Positions 15,951-24,114 of a DNA stretch of 44,678 nt are shown here, piece by piece (position 1 is the first letter of the stretch; every line of letters starts with the position of its first letter). This stretch comes from Clostridia bacterium. Its GTDB lineage: Bacteria > Bacillota > Clostridia > Christensenellales > RUG350. The notes under the pieces are model-generated. The model did not search any database, was not told the DNA's origin, and saw only the letters and a list, made by a program, of their open reading frames with translations. Location: NCBI GenBank assembly GCA_017407285.1, contig JAFQWW010000063.1, positions 1 through 44,678 of the forward strand. The letters run 5' to 3'. The position numbers and the translations under genes were made by a program.

Positions 15951-16941
15951 TTTCACCGTCTCCTTTTCTGACTGCATCAGATGCTTCGATATCGTCCGTA
16001 GTGTAATTTACTAAGGGAGCGCGAGAGCCAACTTCGGCACCTGCTTGATACTCGCCGTAGAAATTGTCGATATCTTTAATAAATTTACGGTTCAACAAAT
16101 GCAAAGGAATGTTCTGAGGACATACTCTAGAGCACTCTCCGCAGTCCGTACAACGTCCAACTACGTGGAAAGCACGGATAATGTGGAACATTTTCTCTTC
16201 AAAACTGTTTGCAGCCGCTTTGTTTTCAACACCGGATTTGGGGTTGTTGAATACGCACTGCTCGCAAGTACAAGCAGGACAAATATCACGGCATGCGTTA
16301 CAACGGATACAACGAGAAAGTTCTCTCTGCCAGAATGCAAATCTCTCGTCCGGAGTCATTTTCTCAAGTCTTTCAACTTCGTCAAATCTCTTGGACTCGA
16401 TAACTTCGCCTTCATCTCCCAAAAGTTCGTCGTACGCTACGTGCTTTTTGCTCTTGCAAACCTTACAACGCTCCAAAAGAACGTCTTGTTCTGCTAATTT
16501 AACCTTGCCGTTATACAAGGTATCAACTACGAGCCCGTCATTCGTACATTCAACGGATACGATACCCTCGCCTGCAGCCTTTCTAATAGCCTCAACATCT
16601 ACCATTCCTTCACAAGGAATACCTACTACGTATACCTTCTCACGGTTAAATCTGTGTTCGGTCAAAAGTTGGTTGAAACTGTACGTATCGCAAGGTTTCA
16701 AAAATACGAGGATCTTGCCCTCTGCTTTTATGGTAGCCTTAACGAGGTATTTAGAAAAGTTTGCGCCACAAAAATCGTTGTAAACGAAATCTTTCTCAAG
16801 TTCTTCCACGCTATTGAACGTAGCCGGAGTAACGTCGTAAGAAAATTCGCCCGCTTTCCAACCGAGTACGCTACTTACCGTTCCGTTTTGAAGGAGTTCT
16901 TTTGCTTTTTCTATCAAAGTTTCACGACTTATTTTTTGCAT
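15943..16941 (-). CDS. flxC: 4Fe-4S dicluster subunit (FlxC-like)
   Basis: A 332-residue cytosolic protein with the same general plan as the next gene: an N-terminal alpha/beta part including FLKPCDTYSFNQL, then CKVCKSK, CIRCNACRDICPACTCEQC and CTDCGECSRVCPQN, giving two ferredoxin-like [4Fe-4S] centres and additional Cys ligands. In the Desulfovibrio flxABCD-hdrABC cluster two such proteins bridge FlxA and FlxD. It overlaps flxD by 13 bases at its start (GGAGG inside flxD) and flxB by 8 bases at its end, so translation is coupled in both directions. Assignment as FlxC rather than FlxB rests on gene order only. Confidence 0.8.
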   Translation of the reverse strand: MQKISRETLIEKAKELLQNGTVSSVLGWKAGEFSYDVTPATFNSVEELEKDFVYNDFCGANFSKYLVKATIKAEGKILVFLKPCDTYSFNQLLTEHRFNREKVYVVGIPCEGMVDVEAIRKAAGEGIVSVECTNDGLVVDTLYNGKVKLAEQDVLLERCKVCKSKKHVAYDELLGDEGEVIESKRFDEVERLEKMTPDERFAFWQRELSRCIRCNACRDICPACTCEQCVFNNPKSGVENKAAANSFEEKMFHIIRAFHVVGRCTDCGECSRVCPQNIPLHLLNRKFIKDIDNFYGEYQAGAEVGSRAPLVNYTTDDIEASDAVRKGDGENA

Positions 16942-17363
16942 CTTAGATCCTCCAATCTCTTGTTCTCGCCAAGAGCGGTTACTTTCTCAACGAAATCGTT
17001 CATGGTTGCAGCAAATTTTGCACCTTCTGCTGCGGATACCCATTCTACTCTCGTACGGTCACGCTCAATGCCCAAATAATCGAGCATAGAGAAGAGTAAC
17101 GCCATTCTTCTTCTAGTGTAATAGTTACCGGAGGTATAGTGACAGTCTCCGGGGTGGCAACCACAAAGGATAACGCCGTCTGCGCCTCTCTGGAACGCAC
17201 GAAGAATAAACATGGGGTTTACTCTGCACGAACAAGGTACGCGAATTATCTTAACTTCTGCAGGATAATTCAATCTGTTGTTACCCGCAAGGTCTGCACC
17301 TGCATACGAACACCAGTTACAACAAAATGCAACTATTAAAGGTTTCTTATTCTCTATTTGCAT
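16929..17363 (-). CDS. flxD: MvhD/FlxD-type [2Fe-2S] subunit linking to HdrA
   Basis: A 144-residue protein of the methyl-viologen-reducing hydrogenase delta family. The conserved Cys are all present: CCNWC (14-18), PCSC (about 43-46), LCGCHPGDCHY (about 66-76). MvhD/FlxD docks to HdrA and delivers electrons from the hydrogenase or NADH-oxidising arm to the bifurcating flavin. With no hydrogenase gene here, the donor arm is the Flx set. Its start overlaps hdrA by ten bases, with GGAGG inside hdrA. A standalone MvhD beside HdrA is typical of bifurcating complexes. Confidence 0.93.
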   Translation of the reverse strand: MQIENKKPLIVAFCCNWCSYAGADLAGNNRLNYPAEVKIIRVPCSCRVNPMFILRAFQRGADGVILCGCHPGDCHYTSGNYYTRRRMALLFSMLDYLGIERDRTRVEWVSAAEGAKFAATMNDFVEKVTALGENKRLEDLRCKK

Positions 17364-19348
17364 ATTGCGTCTACCTCCGACATAATCTGGTTATTTGCAA
17401 AGCCCTTCAAGTCCATAGCACCGGACGGACAAACTACCGTACAGCAACCGCAACCTTGACATACTGCTTCGTTTACACTTGCTACGCGACGAACGAGAGT
17501 CGTTCTATCGGGCTGACGGAATTCTTTCTCAACGTAAGTGATAGCACCGTAAGGACAAACGTTTGCACAAGACGAACAACCGTTACACATAATCTCGTTA
17601 GAACTTGCAACACAGGGGTTACAAGTCAACTTGTCTTTAGCGAGAAGTCCTATAACCTTACTTGCTGCCGCACCTGCTTGAGCAACGGTTTCAGGAATAT
17701 CACGAGGTCCTTGGCACGCACCGGACAAGAATACGCCGGCGGTCGGGCTCTCAACGGGACGAAGTTTGGGGTGTGCTTCGGTAAAGAAGTCGTTGGTATC
17801 CATACTTGCAGTGAGCATGGTAGCCAAAGGTCTAGCAGACTTATCAGGCTCGATTGCCGCCGCCAAAACGACGAGATCGGCGTCGATATTGATCTGTTTG
17901 TTAGCAAGCAAATCACTTGCTCTTACCTTCAACTGGTCCCCCTCAGGCATAACCTTTCCGACCATACCCTTTATGTAATGTACACCGTAATCTTCAACGG
18001 CACGACGATAGAACTCGTCAAAGCTCTTACCCGGAGTACGTACGTCAATGTAGAATACGTAAACGTCGGTGTCAGGATATTTATCTCTCGTCAACATTGC
18101 GTGTTTTGCGGTATACATACAACAAATCTTGGAGCAATATTCCTTACCTTTTTCGTCACAAGCGGAGCAACGAGAACCTACGCACTGTACGAATACGATA
18201 GTGTGAGGATGTTTGCCGTCAGAAGGACGCAAGAGTTTACCAGCAGTAGGTCCTGCAGCGTTCATAAGACGCTCGTACTCTAAAGAGGTAATAACGTCTT
18301 TGGACTGATTGTATGCAAACTCGTCGAATTTATCCATGCTAATGGGGTTGTAACCGGTAGCAACTACGATAGCACCGTAATTTTCTTCGATAAATTCGTC
18401 CTTTTGAGTATAATCAATAGCGCCTGCCGTACATACCTTAGCGCAAACACCGCATTTTCCAGTCTTGAGCATGGTGCAGTGATCGGGATCGATGGTTGCA
18501 ACCTTAGGTACTGCTTGAGCAAAAGGAATATATACTGCACGTCTATTGTCCATACCGAGGTTGAACTCGTTAGGAACTTTCTTTTGAGGACATTTTTCGG
18601 TACAGATTCCACAACCGGTACAAACGTCTTCTTTTACGTAACGTGCTTTCTTTTTGATAGTTGCGGTAAAGTTTCCTACGAAACCTTTAACGTCGGTAAC
18701 TTCAGCGTACGAGAAGATACGAATCTTTTCGTTCTGCGCTACGTCAACCATTTTAGGAGTCAAGATACAAGCTGCGCAGTCCAAAGTCGGGAAGGTTTTA
18801 TCAATCTGAGCCATTTTACCACCGATAGTGGGTTTCTTCTCAACGATATCTACCTCAAAACCTGCGTCTGCTATATCCAAAGCAGTCTGAATACCTGCAA
18901 TACCGCCACCGATAACGAGAGCACGTTTGGTAACGGGGCTCTCACCCGGAGTCAAAGGAGTATTGAGGTTAACTTTAGCAATAGCTGCTTTACCTAATAT
19001 AATAGCTTTCTCCGTACCGGTAGGCATGTCTTTATGTACCCAAGAGCACTGTTCACGAATGTTTGCGATCTCAACCATATAGGGGTTAAGACCTGCGGCT
19101 GCTGCCGTTTTTCTAAAGGTCGTCTCGTGCATTCTGGGAGAACAAGAACAAACTACGACACCGGTAAGATTGTGTTCTTTTATAGCCTGTTTCATAATAT
19201 CCTGACCGGCTTGAGAACACATATATTGATAATTGGTGGAGAAAACGACACCGGGCTCGGTTTTCAAAGCCTCGGCTACCGCTTGTACGTCTACCGTACC
19301 TGCGATATTGCTTCCGCACCAACATACGAATACACCAATTCTTTGCAT
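17354..19348 (-). CDS. hdrA: HdrA-type flavin-based electron-bifurcating subunit
   Basis: A 664-residue full-length HdrA. In order: an N-terminal Cys-containing domain (Cys 9, 11, 44, 67, 69, 101), the FAD fold VIGGGIAGIQTALD (about 145-158) with the HdrA-specific insert FPTLDCAACILTPKM, a mid ferredoxin pair CTGCGICTEKCP and CTMLKTGKCGVCAKVC, a thioredoxin-reductase-like body with FVQCVGSR and FLSGACQGPRDI, and a C-terminal ferredoxin domain with CNGCSSCANVCP and CQGCGCCTVVCP. In known complexes the HdrA FAD splits electron pairs from a mid-potential donor into one for ferredoxin and one for the HdrBC branch. Presence of both inserted and C-terminal clusters suggests a competent bifurcating enzyme rather than a short electron-transfer homologue. 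Confidence 0.93.
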   Translation of the reverse strand: MQRIGVFVCWCGSNIAGTVDVQAVAEALKTEPGVVFSTNYQYMCSQAGQDIMKQAIKEHNLTGVVVCSCSPRMHETTFRKTAAAAGLNPYMVEIANIREQCSWVHKDMPTGTEKAIILGKAAIAKVNLNTPLTPGESPVTKRALVIGGGIAGIQTALDIADAGFEVDIVEKKPTIGGKMAQIDKTFPTLDCAACILTPKMVDVAQNEKIRIFSYAEVTDVKGFVGNFTATIKKKARYVKEDVCTGCGICTEKCPQKKVPNEFNLGMDNRRAVYIPFAQAVPKVATIDPDHCTMLKTGKCGVCAKVCTAGAIDYTQKDEFIEENYGAIVVATGYNPISMDKFDEFAYNQSKDVITSLEYERLMNAAGPTAGKLLRPSDGKHPHTIVFVQCVGSRCSACDEKGKEYCSKICCMYTAKHAMLTRDKYPDTDVYVFYIDVRTPGKSFDEFYRRAVEDYGVHYIKGMVGKVMPEGDQLKVRASDLLANKQINIDADLVVLAAAIEPDKSARPLATMLTASMDTNDFFTEAHPKLRPVESPTAGVFLSGACQGPRDIPETVAQAGAAASKVIGLLAKDKLTCNPCVASSNEIMCNGCSSCANVCPYGAITYVEKEFRQPDRTTLVRRVASVNEAVCQGCGCCTVVCPSGAMDLKGFANNQIMSEVDAICK

Positions 19349-19359
19349 ATCTCTTCTCC

Positions 19360-19746
19360 TTACTTATTGTATTTTCTAAGCGCCGTTACGATAGCTTGCT
19401 GGGGCATTTCCTCGTCGATAATATCAGGGATAGTATCGGTATTGAGGTGATTGTTACCCTGCTGACGGATAACGGACAAACGAACGGATTCTATGAGTTT
19501 TGCAGGCTCAACGCCACGAGGGCATCTGTCAACGCAAGCAAAACAAGTCAAACATTTATACAAAGATTTAGAGTTCATCAAAGGCTCGATGTCCCCAGTT
19601 TCTACCATGTATACGAACTGATGAGGATGATACTCCATCTCGTCGTACGCAGGACAAGTACCGGAACACTTTCCGCATCTCATACATTTGAGAGGGTTAA
19701 CACCGCTTCTTCTGATGATCTCTTCACGAAGATTTTTGTTTTCCAT
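19360..19746 (-). CDS. hdrC: HdrC-type iron-sulfur subunit
   Basis: A 128-residue protein with two CxxCxxCxxxC motifs, CMRCGKCSGTC (21-31) and CLTCFACVDRC (65-75), matching HdrC, which wires HdrA to HdrB with two [4Fe-4S] clusters. It follows hdrB without a gap (the ATG comes directly after the hdrB stop codon) and precedes hdrA by 11 bases, the classical hdrB-hdrC-hdrA order of bifurcating complexes. GGAGG lies inside the end of hdrB. Confidence 0.92.
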   Translation of the reverse strand: MENKNLREEIIRRSGVNPLKCMRCGKCSGTCPAYDEMEYHPHQFVYMVETGDIEPLMNSKSLYKCLTCFACVDRCPRGVEPAKLIESVRLSVIRQQGNNHLNTDTIPDIIDEEMPQQAIVTALRKYNK

Positions 19747-20529
19747 TTAGTCCTCCTTTACGCCAAGCGCTTCTGCCAAAAGTTCGGTGAGATATACAAC
19801 GGGCATATCCATACCGCTCTTTTCTAAATTGTATTTACACAACGGGCAAGCAGTCAACACGATCTCTGCTCCAGCCAAGCGCGCGCTCTCCAAAACTTTG
19901 GAACTCTTTTTCTTTGCGGACTCTTTGTCGTCCATAACGACGTAACCACCACAACACTCGTTGCGATAGGGGTAAACCACGGGATCTGCGCCTAAAGCAC
20001 GAATAAAGTCTTCCATAATAGTGGGATTTTCTACGTCGTCCATCTGCAAAACTTTACCGGGTCTTAGCAACAAACAACCGTAGTATGCAGCGACTTTTTT
20101 ACCAGTCAAAGGATTTTTAACTGCTTCCTTTACCTTGTCAAAGCCGATCTTATCACGCAAAAGTTCCAAATAGTGAATAACTTCGGTTTCGCCTGCGTAA
20201 TTCTCTTCAAATTCACAATAATTGTTTGCTTTAAAAGCGAAATCAGCGTTGTTCTTCATAGCGTCGTTGGTTTGTTTCAAAACGTTATGGCAAGCAGAAC
20301 ATACCGAAAGCAAAGGTTGACCTTTAACCTTTGCCTCGTTCAACGCGCGAACGGAAGAAAGTTTGGTTGCAATCTCGTCCGTGGACGTCGTGAACGCGCC
20401 ACCGCAACACTGCCAATTTTCAATCTCTTCCAACTCAACGCCTAAAGCCTCTGCCGCTCTACGCGCATATTTGTCAAGTTGTTTAGCCTTGGTTCTCAAG
20501 GTACAACCGGGAAAATAACTAACTTTCAT
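19747..20529 (-). CDS. hdrB: HdrB-type subunit with two CCG domains (noncubane clusters)
   Basis: A 260-residue heterodisulfide-reductase B-like protein. Both CCG motifs are complete: Cys 9, 41-42, 77 and 80, then Cys 152, 192-193, 228 and 231. In methanogens these bind two noncubane [4Fe-4S] clusters that reduce the CoM-CoB disulfide; in sulfate reducers the partner is thought to be DsrC. No methanogen cofactor or DsrC gene is seen here. The intact motifs mean this subunit probably still does disulfide or similar chemistry, or passes electrons onward to the fumarate-reductase-like pair. GGAGG lies eight bases upstream of the ATG, close to the fumarase stop. Confidence 0.93.
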   Translation of the reverse strand: MKVSYFPGCTLRTKAKQLDKYARRAAEALGVELEEIENWQCCGGAFTTSTDEIATKLSSVRALNEAKVKGQPLLSVCSACHNVLKQTNDAMKNNADFAFKANNYCEFEENYAGETEVIHYLELLRDKIGFDKVKEAVKNPLTGKKVAAYYGCLLLRPGKVLQMDDVENPTIMEDFIRALGADPVVYPYRNECCGGYVVMDDKESAKKKSSKVLESARLAGAEIVLTACPLCKYNLEKSGMDMPVVYLTELLAEALGVKED

Positions 20530-20539
20530 TCAAGCCTCC

Positions 20540-21916
20540 TTATACCATCTGTTCGGGGTGGAATACCTCGTCGAATTTTTCTGCAGTTAAGAAGCCGAGT
20601 GCTACGCACGCTTCTTTCAAAGAAATGTTTTCTTTGTACGCTTTCTTTGCCGTCTTTGCTGCATTCTCGTATCCAATGTAAGGATTGAGTGCGGTAACGA
20701 GCATCAAAGAATTGTGAAGATTGTTGTGCATCTTCTCTCTATTAGCTTTTATACCAACCGCGCAGTTTTTATTGAAAGACAAGATAGCCTCTGCCATAAG
20801 TCTTGCCGATTGCAAGAAATTATAAGCGCATACGGGCATAAATACGTTCAATTCAAAGTTACCCTGACTTGCAGCCATACCAACTGCTACGTCGTTACCC
20901 ATAACTTGAACGGCAACCATGGTAACAGCCTCACACTGAGTGGGGTTTACCTTACCGGGCATGATAGAAGAACCGGGTTCGTTTTCGGGGATAAAGATCT
21001 CTCCCAAACCTACTCTAGGTCCACTGGACAACCATCTTACGTCGTTTGCAATCTTCATCATATCGCAAGCAACAGCCTTGATAGCGCCGTGTGCGAAAAC
21101 CAATTCGTCCTTAGAGGTCAATGCGTGGAACTTATTACCTGCGGTAACGAAGGGTTTACCAGTCAAGCGTGCAACCTCTTCTGCTACCTTTTTGTCAAAA
21201 CCTTTGGGGGTATTGAGTCCAGTACCTACCGCCGTTCCGCCTAGTGCTAATTCTAACAAAGGTTTAACGGCAAGACGTAAAAGTTCTACGTCACGCTCCA
21301 AGCTCGTTCTCCAACCACTGATCTCTTGAGAGAACTTGATAGGAGTAGCGTCTTGTAAGTGCGTTCTACCACTCTTAACGATACCTTCGTTTTCTTCTTC
21401 CAATCTCTTGAAGGTGTCAATCAATACCTCAATAGCAGGAATGAGTTTGTCCTCCAAAGCAATAACTGCAGATATGTGCATAGCAGTCGGGAAGGTGTCG
21501 TTTGAGGACTGGCTCATGTTGATATCGTCGTTGGGGTGCAACAATTTTTTGTCCAAAATTTGGTTACCACGGTTAGCGATAACCTCGTTTGCGTTCATAT
21601 TGGACTGCGTGCCCGAACCGGTTTGCCATACAACCAAGGGGAAATGATCGTTTAATGCACCCGAGATAACCTCGTCGCAAGCCTTGGAGATAGCGCCCAA
21701 TTTTTCATCGGTCATTCTTTCCGGTCTGAGAGCGTTGTTAGCATAAGCCGCAGCCTTCTTCAATATGCCAAACGCGTGAGTAATCTCACGCGGCATGGTT
21801 TCGATGTTTACACCGATTTCAAAATTTTGATGACTACGTTCGGTTTGTGCAGCCCACAATCTGTCGGCGGGTACTTTTACCTCGCCCATAGAATCGTGTT
21901 CAATACGGTAATCCAT
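20540..21916 (-). CDS. fumC: Class II fumarate hydratase
   Basis: Interconverts malate and fumarate. The 458 residues match class II fumarases: DSMGEVKVPADRLWAAQTERS at the start, GSGTQSNMNANEVI near 100, SQSSNDTFPTAMHI near 135, GRTHLQDATPI near 185 and the family signature GSSIMPGKVNP near 315-325, whose Ser sits on the catalytic loop. This class needs no iron-sulfur cluster. It is the second gene of the operon, 12 bases after the malate dehydrogenase-like gene and 10 bases before hdrB, so it would supply fumarate to the FrdA-like enzyme encoded further down. Aspartate ammonia-lyase, the nearest relative, is less likely given the motif details. Confidence 0.93.
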   Translation of the reverse strand: MDYRIEHDSMGEVKVPADRLWAAQTERSHQNFEIGVNIETMPREITHAFGILKKAAAYANNALRPERMTDEKLGAISKACDEVISGALNDHFPLVVWQTGSGTQSNMNANEVIANRGNQILDKKLLHPNDDINMSQSSNDTFPTAMHISAVIALEDKLIPAIEVLIDTFKRLEEENEGIVKSGRTHLQDATPIKFSQEISGWRTSLERDVELLRLAVKPLLELALGGTAVGTGLNTPKGFDKKVAEEVARLTGKPFVTAGNKFHALTSKDELVFAHGAIKAVACDMMKIANDVRWLSSGPRVGLGEIFIPENEPGSSIMPGKVNPTQCEAVTMVAVQVMGNDVAVGMAASQGNFELNVFMPVCAYNFLQSARLMAEAILSFNKNCAVGIKANREKMHNNLHNSLMLVTALNPYIGYENAAKTAKKAYKENISLKEACVALGFLTAEKFDEVFHPEQMV

Positions 21917-21928
21917 TTTTCGCCTCTC

Positions 21929-22873
21929 TTAAATCTTGATTTGTTTTATAATGTTTTTCAAACAGTCTGCGCTGTACTGAAGTTTCTTAACTTCTTCGTC
22001 CGTCAAAGGCAACATAACCTTGCTCTTGATACCTTCGCGACCAACGAGGTTCAAGGTGGACAAACATACGTCGTCGATACCGTACTCGCCGTGCATCATG
22101 GAAGAAATAGCCATGGTTACGTCACGACCGTGCAACAACTGTTCACAGATACGGCAAACAGAGATAGCAACTGCGTAGAAAGTAGCGCCTTTGCTCTCGA
22201 TAACCTTTGCACCGGACTTTCTAACGTATTCTTCTACCTCGTCGTAATCCAACTTGGGGAACTCGTTAGAATGAGACAAAATGCTCTTTTCAATATCGTT
22301 TACGTGGATATTGGAAATATTTGCAAGCGACCAAGGAACGAAGGAGGAGTCGCCGTGCTCACCAAGTACGTATGCGTGTACGTTGTTTTGGTTGATGGAA
22401 TAGTACTCAGCCAAACGAGCGCGAAGTCTTGCAGTGTCAAGCATAGTACCAGAACCAATGATGTGGCTCTCGGGGATATCGGAACACTTGCAAAGAGTGT
22501 AGGTCAAAATATCAACGGGGTTGGAAACGATAACGTAGATAGCGTTGGGAGCGTATTTCGTGATATTAGGAATAATGCTCTTGAAAATGTCTACGTTAAC
22601 TTGAGCCAAGTCAAGTCTGCTCTGACCGGGTTTACGTGCCATACCGGAAGTGATGATAACGATATCAGAGTCTTTTGCATCCTCGTAGTCACCGGCAATG
22701 ATATTACAAGGAGAGCTGAATGCCGTGCCCTGATAAATATCGAGCGCTTCACCCATAGCTTTCTTCTTGTTGATGTCGATCATAACGATCTCGGTCGCCA
22801 AAGCTTTGATGGTAAGAGTATAAGCAATAGTCGAACCTACGCTACCCGAACCGATAATGGTAATTTTGTTCAT
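21929..22873 (-). CDS. mdh: Malate dehydrogenase of the LDH-like type
   Basis: A 314-residue member of the L-lactate/malate dehydrogenase superfamily. Visible are the NAD fold IIGSGSVGSTIAY (residues 6-18), Asp 33 at the end of the second strand (NADH preference), the substrate loop TSGMARKPGQSRLDL, SNPVDILTY, and the catalytic His in LGEHGDSS (about 173). Overall the sequence resembles lactate dehydrogenases, but the specificity position that is Gln in LDH is Arg here (about 80), the malate dehydrogenase signature. With fumarase as the next gene, oxaloacetate reduction to malate is the probable role. It is the first gene of the operon, behind a near-consensus promoter. Confidence 0.84.
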   Translation of the reverse strand: MNKITIIGSGSVGSTIAYTLTIKALATEIVMIDINKKKAMGEALDIYQGTAFSSPCNIIAGDYEDAKDSDIVIITSGMARKPGQSRLDLAQVNVDIFKSIIPNITKYAPNAIYVIVSNPVDILTYTLCKCSDIPESHIIGSGTMLDTARLRARLAEYYSINQNNVHAYVLGEHGDSSFVPWSLANISNIHVNDIEKSILSHSNEFPKLDYDEVEEYVRKSGAKVIESKGATFYAVAISVCRICEQLLHGRDVTMAISSMMHGEYGIDDVCLSTLNLVGREGIKSKVMLPLTDEEVKKLQYSADCLKNIIKQIKI

Positions 22874-22951
22874 GTGAATTCCTCCTCTGTTTCAGCAGAT
22901 GATTTTAGTATTTTCTTTGTTTCCCAAAAGGGCATAACTCTAAACGTATTT

Positions 22952-22980
22952 ATTATAACAATATATACAAGGTTTGTCAA
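22952..22980 (-). promoter_or_regulatory. Consensus promoter of the succinate/Hdr-Flx operon
   Basis: On the minus strand a perfect TTGACA (22975-22980), 17-base spacer and perfect TATAAT (22952-22957) preceded by TGT (extended -10). Transcription should start near 22945, leaving a 72-base leader with GGAGG before the mdh ATG. No terminator or other good promoter was seen inside the following 12.5 kb. Confidence 0.85.
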
Positions 22981-23059
22981 GACCAAGCCCTATATATTTC
23001 GACTAATTGAGCCGTTTTTCGCCTCATTTTATCCTTTTTTCAAAGGAAAATGGGCTAAT

Positions 23060-23101
23060 AAAAAAATGAGGAAAGAGCACAAATAATTTTGCACTCTTTC
23101 C
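23060..23101 (-). terminator. Terminator after rplI
   Basis: GGAAAGAG (23070-23077) pairs with CTCTTTCC (23094-23101); on the minus strand the stem is followed by TCATTTTTTTATT. Confidence 0.7.
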
Positions 23102-23110
23102 AAAGGATAG

Positions 23111-23554
23111 TTATTCTTTAATAACGCTAATAGCGACCTTGGCGGATATACCTGCGTATACCTTGACCTCTATGGTGTACTCGCCTAGTTGTCGTATATT
23201 TTCTTTCAATACGATTTTCTTCTTATCCACGTCGTAACCTTGACTTGCCAAAGCCGTAGCAATTTCCGCACTAGTTACGCTACCGTAGGTACGATCTCCG
23301 TCACCGCATTTAACCTTGACGGTGATCTTCGCCGTTTTAAGTTTTTCCGCAAGTTCGGCAGCAGCCTTTCTCTCCGCTGCTTCACGACGAACGCGCGCCT
23401 CTTCTTTCTTTCTCACGTCGTCTAACGCCCCAACCGTGGCTTCAACTGCAAGCTTTCTTGCGAACAAAAAGTTTCTTGCGTAACCGTCCGAAACGTTTAC
23501 GACCTCGCCTTTTTTACCTAGAGATTTTACGTCTGCACTTAATATAACTTTCAT
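23111..23554 (-). CDS. rplI: 50S ribosomal protein L9
   Basis: A 147-residue protein with the L9 signature [22 protein letters not shown] at the N-terminus, a long charged connecting helix (residues about 45-78) and the C-terminal rRNA-binding domain ending in VAISVIKE. L9 binds 23S rRNA at the base of the L1 stalk and supports reading-frame fidelity. The open frame extends 25 codons further upstream, but GGAGG lies just before the ATG at 23554 and the L9 family begins with this MKVILxxDV, so the shorter start is right. It is not in the rpsF-ssb-rpsR cluster 10 kb away, with which it is often linked. Confidence 0.96.
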   Translation of the reverse strand: MKVILSADVKSLGKKGEVVNVSDGYARNFLFARKLAVEATVGALDDVRKKEEARVRREAAERKAAAELAEKLKTAKITVKVKCGDGDRTYGSVTSAEIATALASQGYDVDKKKIVLKENIRQLGEYTIEVKVYAGISAKVAISVIKE

Positions 23555-23572
23555 ACCGACCTCCGTGATAAT

Positions 23573-23578
23573 ATTGTA
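23573..23578 (-). promoter_or_regulatory. Possible -10 element for rplI
   Basis: Minus-strand TGC-TACAAT (extended -10) 19 bases before the rplI start codon; no convincing -35 was found, and the implied leader is very short. Confidence 0.3.
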
Positions 23579-23672
23579 GCATATAATTTCAATTTTGTAT
23601 ACCTTTTTTATCCGTTTTAGGTATAACATTTTAATTTTTGCCGATAATCAAAACGTAAAACAAGGAGGACAA

Positions 23673-23984
23673 ATGGAAAATCTAAAATGCACCACGAATA
23701 ACTGTGAATTTCACTTCAAAAATCACTGTACTGCAAGCGTACTCGAAATAGGCGAAAAAGGAGTATGCAAGAGTAAAAGAAAGAGAGCGGGCGGAGCGTA
23801 CGCCCAAGCAATAGCAGAGTTTGAACTAGCGGACGAACTTACTCCCCTATTGGATAGAGAAACCGAAGTTCAATGCAACTGTAAAACGTGCGCGCACAAC
23901 AAAGACGAAACGTGTAGCGCATCCGAACTTTTGGTTGGAGACGGAGTGTTATCCACTAAATGTTTTACAAAACGCAACAAATAG
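23673..23984 (+). CDS. DUF1540 domain protein (two Cys-rich repeats)
   Basis: A 103-residue protein with two copies of the DUF1540 motif: LKCTTNNCEFHFKNHCTASVLEIG at the N-terminus and a second VQCNCKTCAHNKDETCSASELLVG near residues 68-91, joined by a charged linker. The four Cys per copy suggest metal binding. The domain is common in Clostridia and Bacilli, and its function is not established. The frame is open upstream to 23595, but GGAGG at 23662-23666 fixes the ATG at 23673. It is divergent from rplI, with about 120 bases of shared upstream sequence. Confidence 0.82.
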   Translation: MENLKCTTNNCEFHFKNHCTASVLEIGEKGVCKSKRKRAGGAYAQAIAEFELADELTPLLDRETEVQCNCKTCAHNKDETCSASELLVGDGVLSTKCFTKRNK

Positions 23985-24079
23985 CTCATAATTCCCTCCC
24001 TAAATAAGCAGGACGTAGTCACTTGACTCCGCCCTGCTTTTAATTATTAAAATTTTGTCAAATCTATTATGATTTTTTG

Positions 24080-24108
24080 TAGACAAATCATCTAGTTTAG
24101 TGCATAAT
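24080..24108 (+). promoter_or_regulatory. Promoter for the XRE regulator at 24115
   Basis: TAGACA (24080-24085), 17-base spacer and CATAAT (24103-24108). The predicted transcription start falls at or next to the A of the ATG at 24115, so the mRNA may have no leader. Confidence 0.5.
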
Positions 24109-24114
24109 TAAAAT

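Noticed and set aside
17327-18283. A 318-codon plus-strand frame opposite hdrA
   Set aside because: Antisense shadow of hdrA with no domain, no ribosome-binding site and implausible composition.
21929-22873. Annotation as L-lactate dehydrogenase
   Set aside because: The substrate-specificity residue is Arg, not Gln, and the gene is coupled to fumarase.
10395-22873. Sulfate-reduction or methanogenesis genes as an explanation for HdrABC
   Set aside because: No dsr, apr, mcr or hydrogenase large-subunit gene is seen; the linked genes are those of succinate formation.
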